Shown: positions 47,864-59,445 of the stretch, in pieces
How positions within the stretch are numbered: position 1 is the first letter of the stretch
How the letters are laid out: every line of letters starts with the position of its first letter
NCBI GenBank assembly: GCA_015698045.1
Contig: BLAL01000239.1
Location: forward strand, 248,001-312,000
Direction of reading: 5' to 3'
From: Rhizophagus clarus
Taxonomy: Eukaryota; Glomeromycota; Glomeromycetes; Glomerales; Glomeraceae
Length of the DNA: 64,000 nucleotides
Translations under genes and position numbers: made by a program
The notes under the pieces: generated by a model
The model's database searches: none
What the model was told of the DNA's origin: nothing
The model's input: the letters and a program-made list of their open reading frames with translations, nothing else

Positions 47864-48479
47864 TTAAATGCTGGCTATCCTTATTTACTGTTTTATTATA
47901 TTTATCATATATTGTGTGTATTCGCTGGCATTTTTCATTGTCAAAAAAAAAAAAAAATTTTAATTTTATTTGGTCACGTGATTAAATCTCCATTTTATTG
48001 GTTGATTTGTAAATTTACCCTTGTAAATATCCCTGCAAAATGAGTCCAAATTTGATAGAACTAACTAGCTGTTCTTACTGCGCCTTAATTATAGGAAGAG
48101 AAATCTGCTCTTTGTAATTAAAAAAAAAATTGTAAGCCGGTTGTAAGCCTATTTAATTTCAAATTACATTACAATATGAAAGTAAATTAGTAAAAAATAT
48201 TTTTTTTTATTTAATTACATACTAGCAAGTTGGTTTAAATCAATATATTATGATATGTAAATATATCAGATATATTTGAAAAGAAAATTCTAATGAATAA
48301 ATCATCGACAACTCATTTATTTATTTATTCACCCTAGATTTCTCCGTTTCTCACTTCTAAACTATTCAAGCTAGATCATAGAAAACTAAGGGTTAACTTG
48401 AAGCTTGGATAATAGGATCAATTATTAAGATATCATTGCTTTTTTGCTTTGAAATAACATAAAATTTTTTTCACTATTT

Positions 48480-48835
48480 CCTTTCATTCTTCTATTTCGT
48501 TTCTATACACCTTTTTTTCATTCCTTTATACTCACTTTTTGTTCTATTACACATTATTTTTTCGTTCCATTTATATACTCGTTATTTCGTTCCATTACAC
48601 TTATTCTTTTTTGTTCTTTTGCACTCACTTTTCGTCCCTTTGCCACTTTTTTGCCCCTTTGCACTACTTTTATCGTTTCTTTACACTCTCTTTACACTTT
48701 ATTTTTTCATATCTTTGCACTCATTATTTTTTTCGTTTCTTTACTATCTTCTTTACACTTTGTTACATTTCTTTAAGTTTTATTTATTTATTTATTTATT
48801 TATTTATTTTGTTAAAACATATTAAAATAAGTGTC
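48480..48835. repeat. pyrimidine-rich low-complexity repeat
   Basis: Words like TTCGTTTCTTTACACTC and CATTATTTTTTTCGTTCC recur every 25-35 bp, and a TTTA tract ends the stretch (48779-48810). The two long plus-strand frames here are Phe/Leu/Tyr readings of the repeat and are not genes. Confidence 0.65.
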
Positions 48836-49077
48836 TAAGACCCCAAAAAAAAAGAAAAAGTTTAAATAATAAATCATGTAATAAGAATCGTACGTGATGG
48901 AAAAAAACAAAAAGCAGCTGATTGGAGCCTAATTACGGGTTAACCCATTGGATCCACGAATTGACCATCAGTTTAACCATTATAATAATATTAATAATCA
49001 CAAGTTGAAATAATATGGCGGTCTTTATAGAATGATCGGCATTGCTATGAAACTAACATGGAATTGATCAACTATAT

Positions 49078-49537
49078 ATGAAGCGCTGTTCTGATCAAAA
49101 GTCCGGGATTAAACCCTGGATCAGATCCCGGATTTTATCCAGGATAAAATATGGATTTATCCATTTCACCCCGGATTTATCCATATTTCACCCTGGATTT
49201 ATCCATATTCACCCTGGATCTGATCCAATATTTCATCCCGGATTTGATCCATATTTCATCCCAAATTTGATCAAATCTGGGATGAAATATTGGATTAATC
49301 CAGGGTTTGATAATTGGATGTGATGTAATTTTTGGTGATGTTTAAGGGATCAGATCTGGGATAAACATGGATAAAATCTGGGATGATCAAATCCAGGGTG
49401 AAATATAGATAAATCCAGGATGAAATATGGATAAATCTGGGGTGAAATGGATAAATCCATATTTTATCTGGATAAAATCCGGGATCTGATCCAGGGTTTA
49501 ATCCCGGACTTTCAGTTTGATCAGAACGGCACCTCAT
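49078..49537. mobile_element. 460-bp fold-back element with about 110-bp arms
   Basis: The left arm carries CTGTTCTGATCAAA, GTCCGGGATTAAACCCTGGA and GGATTTTATCC. The right arm carries the reverse complement in the same spacing, ending GATCAGAACGGCACCTCAT. The arms consist of GGATTTATCCATATTTCACCC-like tandem words. The element is flanked by AACTATA at 49070-49076 and 49538-49544. No protein is encoded. The long arms and 7-9 bp duplication resemble MULE-type fold-back MITEs. Confidence 0.8.
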
Positions 49538-49549
49538 AACTATAGATGT

Positions 49550-51350
49550 ACTGTATATATGGATAGTAAATAAATAATTAGAAATTAAGTACTTTAATGA
49601 AAGTTATGATCATGTTGATACTATGCAAGATGGCTGTTGAAATGGTTCAAAAAAAAAAGAAATGATATTGGTGAAATGGAGAATTGTAAAGTGAAGTTAG
49701 TAAATTTTATAATTGTCGGTGTGCAAAATTTCAAAAAATTTTTCTCATTGACAAATATATACTTTACTGAAACTCATGAAATCATGGCTAGGTAGCAGCC
49801 ATATTACCACCATTTAACATAGTAGGCGTATGGCTACTTTATGTTATTTTCAACGCAGTTGTATGGAAAATATATTATTAATTCAAAGTAACTATATAAA
49901 CGATAGTAAGAAGCTGTATAAATGATTTAAAGTAGCCACATGTATGATTTAAAGTAGTCAAAAAAATAATAGGGAAGAACCTTATAGTAAATCTGTAGTA
50001 AACTCATATATTCTTTGCATTAACTGTGTAGTAAATTTGTAGTTATTTCATAATAAACATATAGTAAATTTGTAGTAAATTCACAATAGATATAATAAAT
50101 ATGCAATAAACGGTTTTCTGATTTCCCTGAAGTCCAAAAATTTTACAAACAAAAAAAGGTCGCAGGTGGTAAAGTCAATATTCTCCTATAATGTCCATGA
50201 TATTTGAACTTTTTTCTGGTCTTCTTTGGATTTTTTCTGGTAGTGTTGGTTCCTTTAAAAAATTTTTCTTAGACTTTCATATAAAATTCATGCAGCAAAG
50301 ATTAACTATTTGCTAACCAAAAATGGAATTTCAAGAATAAGAAACAGAACCAATGAATTTGGTTATAGAATTTGATTTGGTCTAGTGGCTTATATACGTC
50401 ATCTATATGCAAGACTCTGGGGAAAGTTAGTAAAAAATTGGATATAAAACGTAGGATATATGATCTAGTGGAACAGTTGACTACAGTACAGACAGGAGAA
50501 AATTAGATGTTTTATGAGAATGACGTTAGTTTTCATCATTCTTATCAATTTTCTGTGTGCATCTAAAGTACTGAAGAGCCATCTAAAGATAAATGAAATG
50601 AGGCATTAATAATTATTTCGTCAAATAAATAATCTAAGAATATCTGATATTTCCTTACTGAATCCAATGTTCTGTGATAAAGTTTCATATAATTCATATA
50701 ATTAAATAGTAATATTTCATTACATACTATAGTACATCTTGGTATTTCTCTATATTAAAATCGTAATTCCTGCTTTTTTAAGAAAAGAGAGAGAAGAAAT
50801 TAGATCTGCTCTTAACTGGTAAATTATTATATGCTTCGCTTTTTCACTTTGTTAAATATTTTTTAAAATATTTTAACCCTGCACCCTATACCGCTGTATT
50901 TTTACTTTTTGATAAAAATAATTTATGATGAAATTTTTTTCTGAAAGGAAGGAATTGTCTAAAAATATCAGGAATTAGTCATCTATAAAAAGAAATAAAA
51001 CAATGTGTTTAATAGATAATTCATTAAAAAAATAATTTTTTAAAAAAAAGCAGCAATATTTACATCCACCTAAAAAAATGATCGAAACTATTAAAAAACA
51101 TTTTGCTAAAATAAATAAAAAAAGAAACATTTTGACGTTTTACCTTCAAAATAACTTTGGTCTTCCCGCAATGGGCATTCTGAAGCCAAAAATATGAAAA
51201 CATTTGATAAGTAAAATGTTTATTTAAGTAAATAATTAAAAGAAAATGCTCCTCTTTATTGAAATTTTCATTCAAAGAGACCTGGAGATTGTAATAAGAG
51301 CTACAAAAAGAGAAATTGAAATATTATTAAACATTTAGTTATAAAGTCAT
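49550..51350. other. intergenic, no gene
   Basis: A GTAGTAAATT/ATAGTAAATTTG word recurs between 49980 and 50090. One short coding-like piece (GLVAYIRHLYARLWGKLVKN, near 50380-50440) has no support around it. Nothing else is recognised. Confidence 0.35.
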
Positions 51351-51354
51351 AGGA

Positions 51355-51600
51355 AAAAGGGAAAGAATAAAAGGAAGAAAAGGAGGATAGGGAAGGAGAG
51401 GGTAGGAGCGAAGAAGAATAAAAGAAAGTAAAGAATAAAGAGAAGGGAAGCGCTTTATTGAAAAATTGAGTTTAATTGTCTCATTATTTTTTTCATCATT
51501 ATCACTGTTGGCGTCACTCTTCTCATTATTTTCTTCATTATTATCATTATTATCATCATTGTTATTGTTATCTTTCTCTGATACCTTCATCATTTCATCA
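51355..51600. repeat. purine-rich and TCATTA low-complexity tract
   Basis: About 90 bases of A/G (51355-51450) are followed by TCATTATTATC-like repeats (51478-51600). Read on the minus strand the latter gives Asn/Asp/Glu runs. No reason to call a gene. Confidence 0.6.
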
Positions 51601-52506
51601 TCCTTTTATTATCTACACTAAATACTATCGAAACAGTTAAAAGTATTAATGTATGTATTGGATGTAATAGATAATGTCAAAGTTATATCAAGCCTATCTT
51701 TATATTTAATATATTATTACTTACACGAACTAAACTTTTATGCCTTAGAAGTATATTACGTCCAGAAAAATTTGTACCTTCACGCAAAGAGAATGGTTTA
51801 GTTAATGAAAGATGGCTCTTGCGCATTTTTTAGTTTACAAAGCTTAAAAAAGTATAATTATATGAAGTTTTGAAGTTATTTGAGGTTTGGTAATTGTAAG
51901 TGCTTTTGTTTTTATATTTAAGAATAAAAGAAAAGGATTTTTTATATTGTCGAGTTATACCACAAGCATTTTCAATGATAGATATAGAAGTATATTGATC
52001 TATATATAGTTCATAAGTGTCTGTTGTTAACTGATTGTAACTGAAAAGTAATATATCTTCAGTCTTTTTAGGTGATATATAATAAATTAAAGCAGGTAAA
52101 AAAAAATGACAATAATCACAGAAAACTTCGTTATTTTATAAAGCGAAGGTTTTATTCTAATCAACCAGATATTACAATAGGGTATGATGAATGAAGGAGT
52201 TATTATAAATCAGTTAGTGTTACAATAGGAATGTAAGGACAAAGGCTATATTTTAATCAACTAATTTTCTTGTAGGACTTCACACATCTTAAAAAAATTC
52301 ATAAAATTGTACTTACGTGCTACTATTTACAACTTTTTTTATTGTTAAAGTCCCATTTTTAACAAGTGATCAGCAGAAAGGTTTCCAAATGATAATTTCA
52401 TTGCAAATAATCTAAACCAAATTAAGTTAATTTGAATATATAAAATATTTACACCGCCTTTACATTTGTTTCCACCCCTAGTTTTTTTAAAACAAAAAAA
52501 TTTAAA
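51601..52506. other. upstream region of the Sel1-kinase gene
   Basis: No gene on either strand. The last 60 bases before ATG 52507 contain a long A-run (AAAACAAAAAAATTTAAA). No TATA-type or other promoter motif can be fixed with confidence. Confidence 0.4.
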
Positions 52507-55500
52507 ATGTCGAATAATAACAAGAATGGGAATTTTGAAAAACCTTTTCACCAGTATCAGAAAGCAGCAGAAAATGGTGATGAAAAAGCAATGTTTAATT
52601 TAGCTGAATATTATAAAAATGGAGAAGGAACTAAAAAGGATTTAGAAAAAGCCTTTTATTGGTATCATAAAGGAGCAGAAAATGGAGATAAGAAAGCAAT
52701 GTTTAATCTAGCTAATTGTTATTCAAATGGAAAGGGAACAGAAAATAATTTAGAAAAAGCCTTTGATTGGTATCAAAAAGCAGCAGAAAATGGGTATAAG
52801 GAAGCAATGTTTATTTTAGCTATTTGTTATCAAAATAGAAAAGGAACAGAAAAGAATTTAGAAAAAGCCTTTAATTGGTATCAAAAAGCAGCAGAAAATG
52901 GAAATAAGAAAGCAATGTATAATTTAGCTAATTATTATCAAAATGGAAAAGGAACAGAAAAGGATTTAGAAAAAGCCTTTTATTGGTTTCAAAAAGCAGC
53001 AGAAAATGGGTATAAACAAGCAATGTTTAATTTAGCTATTTATTATCAAGATGGAAAAGGAACAGAAAAGAATTTAGAAAAAGCCTTTAATTGGTATCAA
53101 AAAGCAGCAGAAAATGGAAATAAGAAAGCAATGTATAATTTAGCTAATTATTATCAAAATGGAAAAGGAACAGAAAAGGATTTAGAAAAAGCCTTTTATT
53201 GGTTTCAAAAAGCAGCAGAAAATGGGTATAAGGAAGCAATGTTTAATTTAGCTATTTATTATCAAAACGGAAAAGGAACAGAAAAGAATTTAGAAAAAAG
53301 CTTTCATTGGTATCAAAAATCAGCAGAAAGAAATCATATTAGTGCACTGAATAATTTAGCTAGTTGTTATTATAATGGAAAAGGAACAGAAAAGAATATA
53401 GAAAAAGCCTTTGATTTGTATCAAAAAGCAGCAGAAAATAGGAATAAGGGAGCAATGTTTAATTTAGCTAATTTTTATTTAAATGGAAAAGGAACAGAAA
53501 AGAATTTAGAAAAAGCCTTTTACTGGTATCAACAAGCAGCAGAAAATGGTGTTAAGGAAGCAATGAATTATTTAGCTAATTGTTATAAAAATGGAGAAGG
53601 AACTAAAAAGGATTTAGAAAAAGCCTTTTATTGGTATCATAAAGGAGCAGAAAATGGAAATAAGAAAGCAATGTATAATTTAGCTAATTATTATCAAAAT
53701 GGAAAAGGAATAGAAAAGGATTTAGAAAAAGCCTTTTATTGGTTTCAAAAAGCAGCAGAAAATGGGTATAAACAAGCAATGTTTAATTTAGCTATTTATT
53801 ATCAAGATGGAAAAGGAACAGAAAAAAATTTAGAAAAAGCCTTTTATTGGTTTCAAAAAGCAGCAGAAAATGGGTATAAACAAGCAATGTTTAATTTAGC
53901 TATTTATTATCAAGATGGAAAAGGAACAGAAAAGAATTTAGAAAAAGCCTTTAATTGGTATCAAAAAGCAGCAGAAAATGGGTATAAGGAAGCAATGTTT
54001 AGTTTAGCTAGTTGTTATTATAACGGAAAAGGAACAGAAAAGAATATAGAAAAAGCCTTTGATTTGTATCAAAAAGCAGCAGAAAATGGGCATAAGGGAG
54101 CAATGCTTATTTTAGCCATTTATAATCGCTATGGAGAAGGAACAGAGAAGAATTTAGAAAAGGCCTTTTATTGGTTTCAAAAAGCAGCAGAAAATGGGAA
54201 TAAGGAAGCAATGTTTATTTTAGCCATTTATAATCGCTATGGAGAAGGAACAGAAAAGAATTTAGAAAAAGCCTTTTATTGGTATCAACAAGCAGCAGAA
54301 AATGGTGTTAAGGAAGCAATGAATTATTTAGCTAATTGTTATCAAAATGGAGAAGGAACAGAAAAGAATTTAGAAAAAGCCTTTAATTGGTATCAAAAAG
54401 CAGCAGAAAATGGAGATAAGGATGCAATGTTTAGTTTAGCTAGTTGTTATTATAATGGAAAAGGAACAGAAAAGAATATAGAAAAAGCCTTTAATTTGTA
54501 TCAAAAAGCAGCAGAAAATGGGTATAAGGAAGCAATGTTTAATTTAGCTATTTGTTATCAAAATGGAAAAGGAACAGAAAAGAATTTAGAAAAAGCCTTT
54601 TACTGGTATCAAAAAGCAGCAGAAAATGGAAATAAGAAAGCAATGTATAATTTAGCTAATTATTATCAAAATGGAAAAGGAACAGAAAAGGATTTAGAAA
54701 AAGCCTTTTATTGGTATCAAAAAGCAGTAGAAAATGGGTATAAGGAAGCAATGATTAATTTAGCTATTTGTTATTATAATGGAAAAGGAACGGAAAAGAA
54801 TTTAGAAAAAGCCTTTGATTTGTATCAAAAAGTAGCAGAAAATGAGGATAAAGAAGCAAGTTTTTATTTAGCTATTTGTTATCACTATGGAAAAGGAACA
54901 GAAAAAAATTTAGAAAAAGCCTTTTATTTGTTTCAAAAAGCAGCAGAAAATGGGTATAAGGAAGCAATGTTTAATTTAGCTATTTATTATCAAGACGGAA
55001 AAGGAACAGAAAAGAATATAGAAAAAGCCTTTGATTTGTATCAAAAAGCAGCAGAAAATGGGTATAAGGAAGCAATGATTAATTTAGCTATTTGTTATCA
55101 AAATGGAAAAGGAACAGAAAAGAATTTAGAAAAAGCCTTTTACTGGTATCAAAAAGCAGCAGAAAATGGAAATAAGAAAGCAATGTATAATTTAGCTAAT
55201 TATTATCAAAATGGAAAAGGAACAGAAAAGGATTTAGAAAAAGCCTTTTATTGGTATCAAAAAGCAGTAGAAAATGGGTATAAGGAAGCAATGATTAATT
55301 TAGCTATTTGTTATTATAATGGAAAAGGAACGGAAAAGAATTTAGAAAAAGCCTTTGATTTGTATCAAAAAGTAGCAGAAAATGAGGATAAAGAAGCAAT
55401 GTTTTATTTAGCTATTTGTTATCACTATGGAAAAGGAACAGAAAAAAATTTAGAAAAAGCCTTTTATTTGTTTCAAAAAGCAGCAGAAAATGGGTATAAG

Positions 55501-57927
55501 GAAGCAATGTTTAATTTAGCTATTTATTATCAAGACGGAAAAGGAACAGAAAAGAATATAGAAAAAGCCTTTGATTTGTATCAAAAAGCAGCAGAAAATG
55601 GGTATAAGGAAGCAATGTTTAATTTAGCTATTTGTTATCAAAATGGAAAAGGAACAGAAAAGAATTTAGAAAAAGCCTTTTACTGGTATCAAAAAGCAGC
55701 AGAAAATGGAAATAAGAAAGCAATGTATAATTTAGCTAATTATTATCAAAATGGAAAAGGAACAGAAAAGGATTTAGAAAAAGCCTTTTATTGGTATCAA
55801 AAAGCAGTAGAAAATGGGTATAAGGAAGCAATGATTAATTTAGCTATTTGTTATTATAATGGAAAAGGAACGGAAAAGAATTTAGAAAAAGCCTTTGATT
55901 TGTATCAAAAAGTAGCAGAAAATGAGGATAAAGAAGCAATGTTTTGTTTAGCTATTTGTTATCACTATGGAAAAGGAACAGAAAAAAATTTAGAAAAAGC
56001 CTTTTATTTGTTTCAAAAAGCAGTAGAAAATGGGTATAAGGAAGCAATGTTTAATTTAGCTATTTATTATCAAGACGGAAAAGGAACAGAAAAGAATTTA
56101 GAAAAAGCCTTTAATTGGTATCAAAAAGCAGCAGGAAATGGAGATAAGGAAGCAATGTTTAGTTTAGCTAGTTGTTATTATAACGGAAAAGGAACAGAAA
56201 AGAATATAGAAAAAGCCTTTGATTTGTATCAAAAAGCAGCAGAAAATGAGCATAAGGGAGCAATGTTTAATTTAGCTAATTGTTATCAAAAAGGAGAAGG
56301 AACAGAAAAGAATTTAGAAAAAAGCTTTCATTGGTATCAAGAATCAGCAGAAAGAAATCATATTAGTGCAATGAATAATTTAGCCATTTGTTATTATTGT
56401 GGAAAAGGAACAGAAAAGAATATAGAAAAAACCTTTTATTGGTATCAAAAAGCAGCTGAAAATAGTGATAAGAAAGCAATGTTTAATTTAGCCATTTGTT
56501 ATAAAAATGGACATGGAACAGAAAAAAAATTAGAAAAAGCCTTTTATTGGCATCAGAAAGCAACAGAAGGTAACGTGATAAGACCTAATGCTGAATTATG
56601 TAATGAATGCAAGCAACCATATATTGTTTACCGATGGTGCAAACAATGTAATTCTAAACGATTTCAGCAAGATTTTTCAAAGTGGACTAGTAAAAATGAA
56701 TTTATTGATAAATTTATTCAAGATGCACAACTGAATGCTAAAAATAGTTATGAAGTTTTACAGTGGATACCTTACAATAAATTGTCAAATATTGTTGATT
56801 ATGATAAAGGAGGATTTAGTAAGATTCATAAAGCTATCTGGTCAGATGGACCTATTGATAGTTGGAATTTTGATGAACAACGGTGGAATAGATGGAGTTT
56901 TCAAACAGTAGGTTATGAGGTTATTCTTAAAACTCTTAATGATTCATCAAATTTAAATAGTATATTTCTGGATGAGGTATAGTAATTATTATAATTAATA
57001 AAAAAAATTGTTTCTCTTTTTGCAAAATCTAATAATTTATTATTAATTATATAGTGGAAATATCATTATAATTGTCAGAAAAAATCATTTTCAAAACTTA
57101 TTCAATTCTTTGGAATTACCCAAAATCCACATAATTTAAATTATATGATAGTAATGAGTTATGCAAAAAAAGGAAATTTAAGAAAATGTTTATCTGATAT
57201 AATTAAATTTAAGTGGCAGGATAAGTTAAAATTATTGAAAAAAATTATATTGGGACTTAAAGTAATTCACGAATCAAATTTAATTCATGGTGATCTTCAT
57301 GATGGCAATATCTTAATGTCAGACGATCAGAATGATTTATTTATTATTGATTTAGGATTATGTAAACCCGTAAGCTATTTACAAGATTCTGATAAAAAAG
57401 TTAATGAAATTTACGGAGTTTTGCCTTATATGGCACCTGAAATATTTAGAAACAAACCTTATACTCCAGCAAGCGATATTTATAGTTTTTCAATGATAAT
57501 GTGGGAATTTACATCAGGTGTTTCTCCATTTAATCATAAAGCACATGATCTTCAACTTAGATTAAGTATTTGTAAAGGTGAACGTCCTGAAATTGTAAAA
57601 AATACTCCAAAATGTTATATAGATTTAATGGAAAAATGTTGGGATTCAAATCCTTCCAACAGACCAACTATAACAGAGCTTGAGTATAAAATATCTGAAT
57701 GGACTAGGTGTATTAATGAATATTATAGTGTAAACCGGAATGAAATTTATGAGTTTTTAGTATGTGATGATAACAAATTAGAAAGTGACATGTTTGAATT
57801 TGTAAAAGCAAACAACGCTTTATTACAAGAACAAACTAATATACCTATTATGCAATCTCATTCACAAGCATGTTATACAAGCCGAAGATTTGCTGAATCT
57901 TCTAAGTGTTTGGATTATATGATATAA
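52507..57927 (+). CDS. Sel1-repeat protein kinase, about 1780 residues
   Basis: Two exons, 52507-56976 and 57055-57927, join in frame across a 78-nt GT-AG intron. Residues about 18-1355 are roughly 37 Sel1 repeats of 36 residues with consensus GKGTEKNLEKAFYWYQKAAE; such alpha-solenoids hold signalling partners. A linker has C-x2-C pairs (LCNECKQP, WCKQCNSK), then a TKL-like kinase: Gly-loop YDKGGFSKIHKAIW, lysine in VILKTLN, hinge MSYAKKGNL, catalytic IHGDLHDGN, DLG instead of DFG (IDLGLCKP), YMAPEIF, SDIYSFSMIMWEF, and CWDSNPSNRP. The linker and the tail (QACYTSRRFAESSK) are those seen on AM-fungal kinases. No stop or frameshift is present. HGD and DLG are variants also present in active relatives, so activity is plausible but unproven. 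Having the Sel1 repeats before the kinase is notable. Confidence 0.9.
54481..56100 (+). repeat. three tandem 540-bp higher-order units of five Sel1 repeats
   Basis: Bases 54481-55020, 55021-55560 and 55561-56100 are nearly identical at the DNA level. Each holds five 108-bp Sel1 repeats, and the few differences include GCAAGTTTT for GCAATGTTT in the first copy. Flanking repeats are more diverged. This indicates recent unequal exchange inside the gene. Other shorter repeats of two or three units occur earlier (for example 52900-53230). Confidence 0.85.
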
Positions 57928-58001
57928 TTAAAATCATTAATTCTGTTATTTATTCTTTATTTGTTAGTTTGTTTATTATAGAAAATATTTATTATTTTAT
58001 G

Positions 58002-58080
58002 GATATTGTACGGTGTTGTATTTATATTGGTTAATGTCACTTCGTGACATTAACCAATGTAAATACCACCGTGCAATATC
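58002..58080. repeat. 79-bp near-perfect hairpin
   Basis: GATATTGTACGGTGTTGTAT and the following bases pair almost completely with the run ending ACCACCGTGCAATATC. The apex is GTCAC-TTC-GTGAC at 58036-58048. Arms are about 37-39 bases. It lies 75 bp after the stop of the Sel1-kinase gene. CTAAT occurs 13 bases after the stem. It may be a tiny fold-back element, a Helitron-like end, or an RNA-level structure in the gene's 3' region. Confidence 0.8.
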
Positions 58081-58279
58081 TATTATCGTACGGCTAATGC
58101 AGATCATGCTTTCTATCCACTATATACTGTAAAGTTTATCAAAAGTCTAATTAATGATATCGATAAATAGTGAAATTTCGAAAAATTACTCTTCATTTTA
58201 ATATTATACGCAAATAAACTATTACCGTTCAATATTGTACATAAATAAACTATTATTGTTTAATCTACTATATAATAAT

Positions 58280-58430
58280 TGTTTTCCTGTGTTACCGTAA
58301 CGTTTAGATTACATATTTATATTTGTGCACCCGTGACGTTTAGACTACAATTTATACCTGTGTATCCGTAACGTTTAGACTACGAATTTATGCTTGTGTA
58401 CCTGTAACGTTTATACAAAATCGCGTTTAC
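58280..58430. repeat. tandem repeat of about 46 bp (CCGTAACGTTTAGACTAC)
   Basis: Four units each contain a GTAACGTTTAGACTAC-like word followed by AATTTAT, a (C/T)TTGTG(T/C)A stretch and CC. Related words recur near 59355-59395. No gene is seen. Confidence 0.6.
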
Positions 58431-58548
58431 ATAACCGTAATTATAAATTATAAACCATATAAAAATTTTATGTTTTTGAACTATGTTATAAATAGTAATA
58501 GCAATAAACAAATATATCAAATATAGTATAAACCGTAACAGAGTTAAA

Positions 58549-59322
58549 GCTCCGCATGAGCCGAGCCGGCTCGCGAGCTAGCTTGAGCTTTTCAAGCTGA
58601 GCCAAGCTAAGCCATGTTTAAAATGGCTTGATGGCTCGCGAGCCAGCTTGAAAAAGCTCGAGCCAGTTATTGAGCTCGGCGAGTCGAGCCGAGCCGGTAA
58701 TGGGGCTCAGCTCGAAAAACTCAAGCTCCCTCGCAAGCCAGCTCGATCTATCATACTTTTAATAATTAAAACGTTTTGCAACGTTTTTTTAATTGTTTTA
58801 GTGAAAAACGTTGCGAAGCCTTTTTTCAATATTATTTTAATTAAGAAAAAACGTTTCGCAACATTTTTTTTAATTGTTTTAATGAAAACCGTTGCGAAAA
58901 CGGGTTTCAATGTTAATATTAATTTAATTAAAAAAAACATTTCGCAACGTTTTTTTTAATTGTTTTAATGAAAACCGTTGCAAAAACGGGTTTCAATGTT
59001 AATATTAATTTAATTAAAAAAAAACGTTTCGCAACATATTTTTTAATTGTTTTAGTGAAATACGTTGCGAAAACGTTTTCAACATTAATTTAATTAAAAA
59101 AACGTTTCGCAACGTTTTTTTTAATTGCTTTAGTGAAAACCGTTGCGAAACGTTTTTCAGCATTATTTTAATTAAAAAAAAACGTTTCGCAACGTTTTTT
59201 TTAATTGTTTAATGAAAAACATTGCGAAACGTTTTTCTGATAATAAAGCTCGAGCCAGCTCGAGCTAAAGTGAGCTGAGCCGAGCTAGAGTGCAGCTCGG
59301 CTCAAGCCGGCTCATGTGGAGC
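58549..59322. mobile_element. GC-rich fold-back element with palindromic satellite inside
   Basis: The left end GCTCCGCATGAGCCGAGCC and the right end, reversed, GCTCCACATGAGCCGGCTT are inverted. The arms are full of GAGCTCG/GAGCCGGCTCG palindromes and are strikingly GC-rich against the surroundings. Between the arms, about six units of 75-95 bp carry AAACGTTTCGCAACG, TTTTTTTAATTG and its inverse CGTTGCGAAA. Open frames at 58648-58959 come from the satellite. No clear target duplication is seen. Confidence 0.7.
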
Positions 59323-59416
59323 ACTATATAGAGTAAACTGCATAAAAAATCACGTTTATAGACTTTAGACTTAACCATCGTACCGGTAACATCATGTACT
59401 GTATATGTTTATGTGA

Positions 59417-59445
59417 CGTTGCGGAGCAACGGGTTTAACGGCTAG
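59417..59445 (+). other. Helitron-type 3' terminus
   Basis: A short perfect hairpin CGTTGC-GGA-GCAACG (59417-59431) is followed ten bases later by CTAG and then T, the canonical Helitron end (hairpin, about 10-12 bp, CTRR before T). The 5' end is uncertain; TCTATCCACTATATACTG at 58112 is one candidate, which would give a non-autonomous element of about 1.3 kb containing the fold-back element. No Rep/helicase gene is present. Confidence 0.6.

Noticed and set aside
48539..48838. Two overlapping frames of 99 and 68 codons rich in Phe, Leu, Tyr
   Set aside because: Pyrimidine-rich low-complexity repeat, no domain, and two frames open over the same bases.
49078..49537. 81- and 80-codon frames on both strands
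   Set aside because: They mirror each other because the fold-back element is palindromic.
51339..51593. Minus-strand 84-codon Asn/Asp/Glu-rich frame
   Set aside because: Direct reading of TCATTA repeats followed by a purine tract; no conserved part.
58648..58959. Long frames on both strands in the GC-rich element
   Set aside because: Open only because of the regular palindromic satellite; the peptide repeats KKRFATFF.
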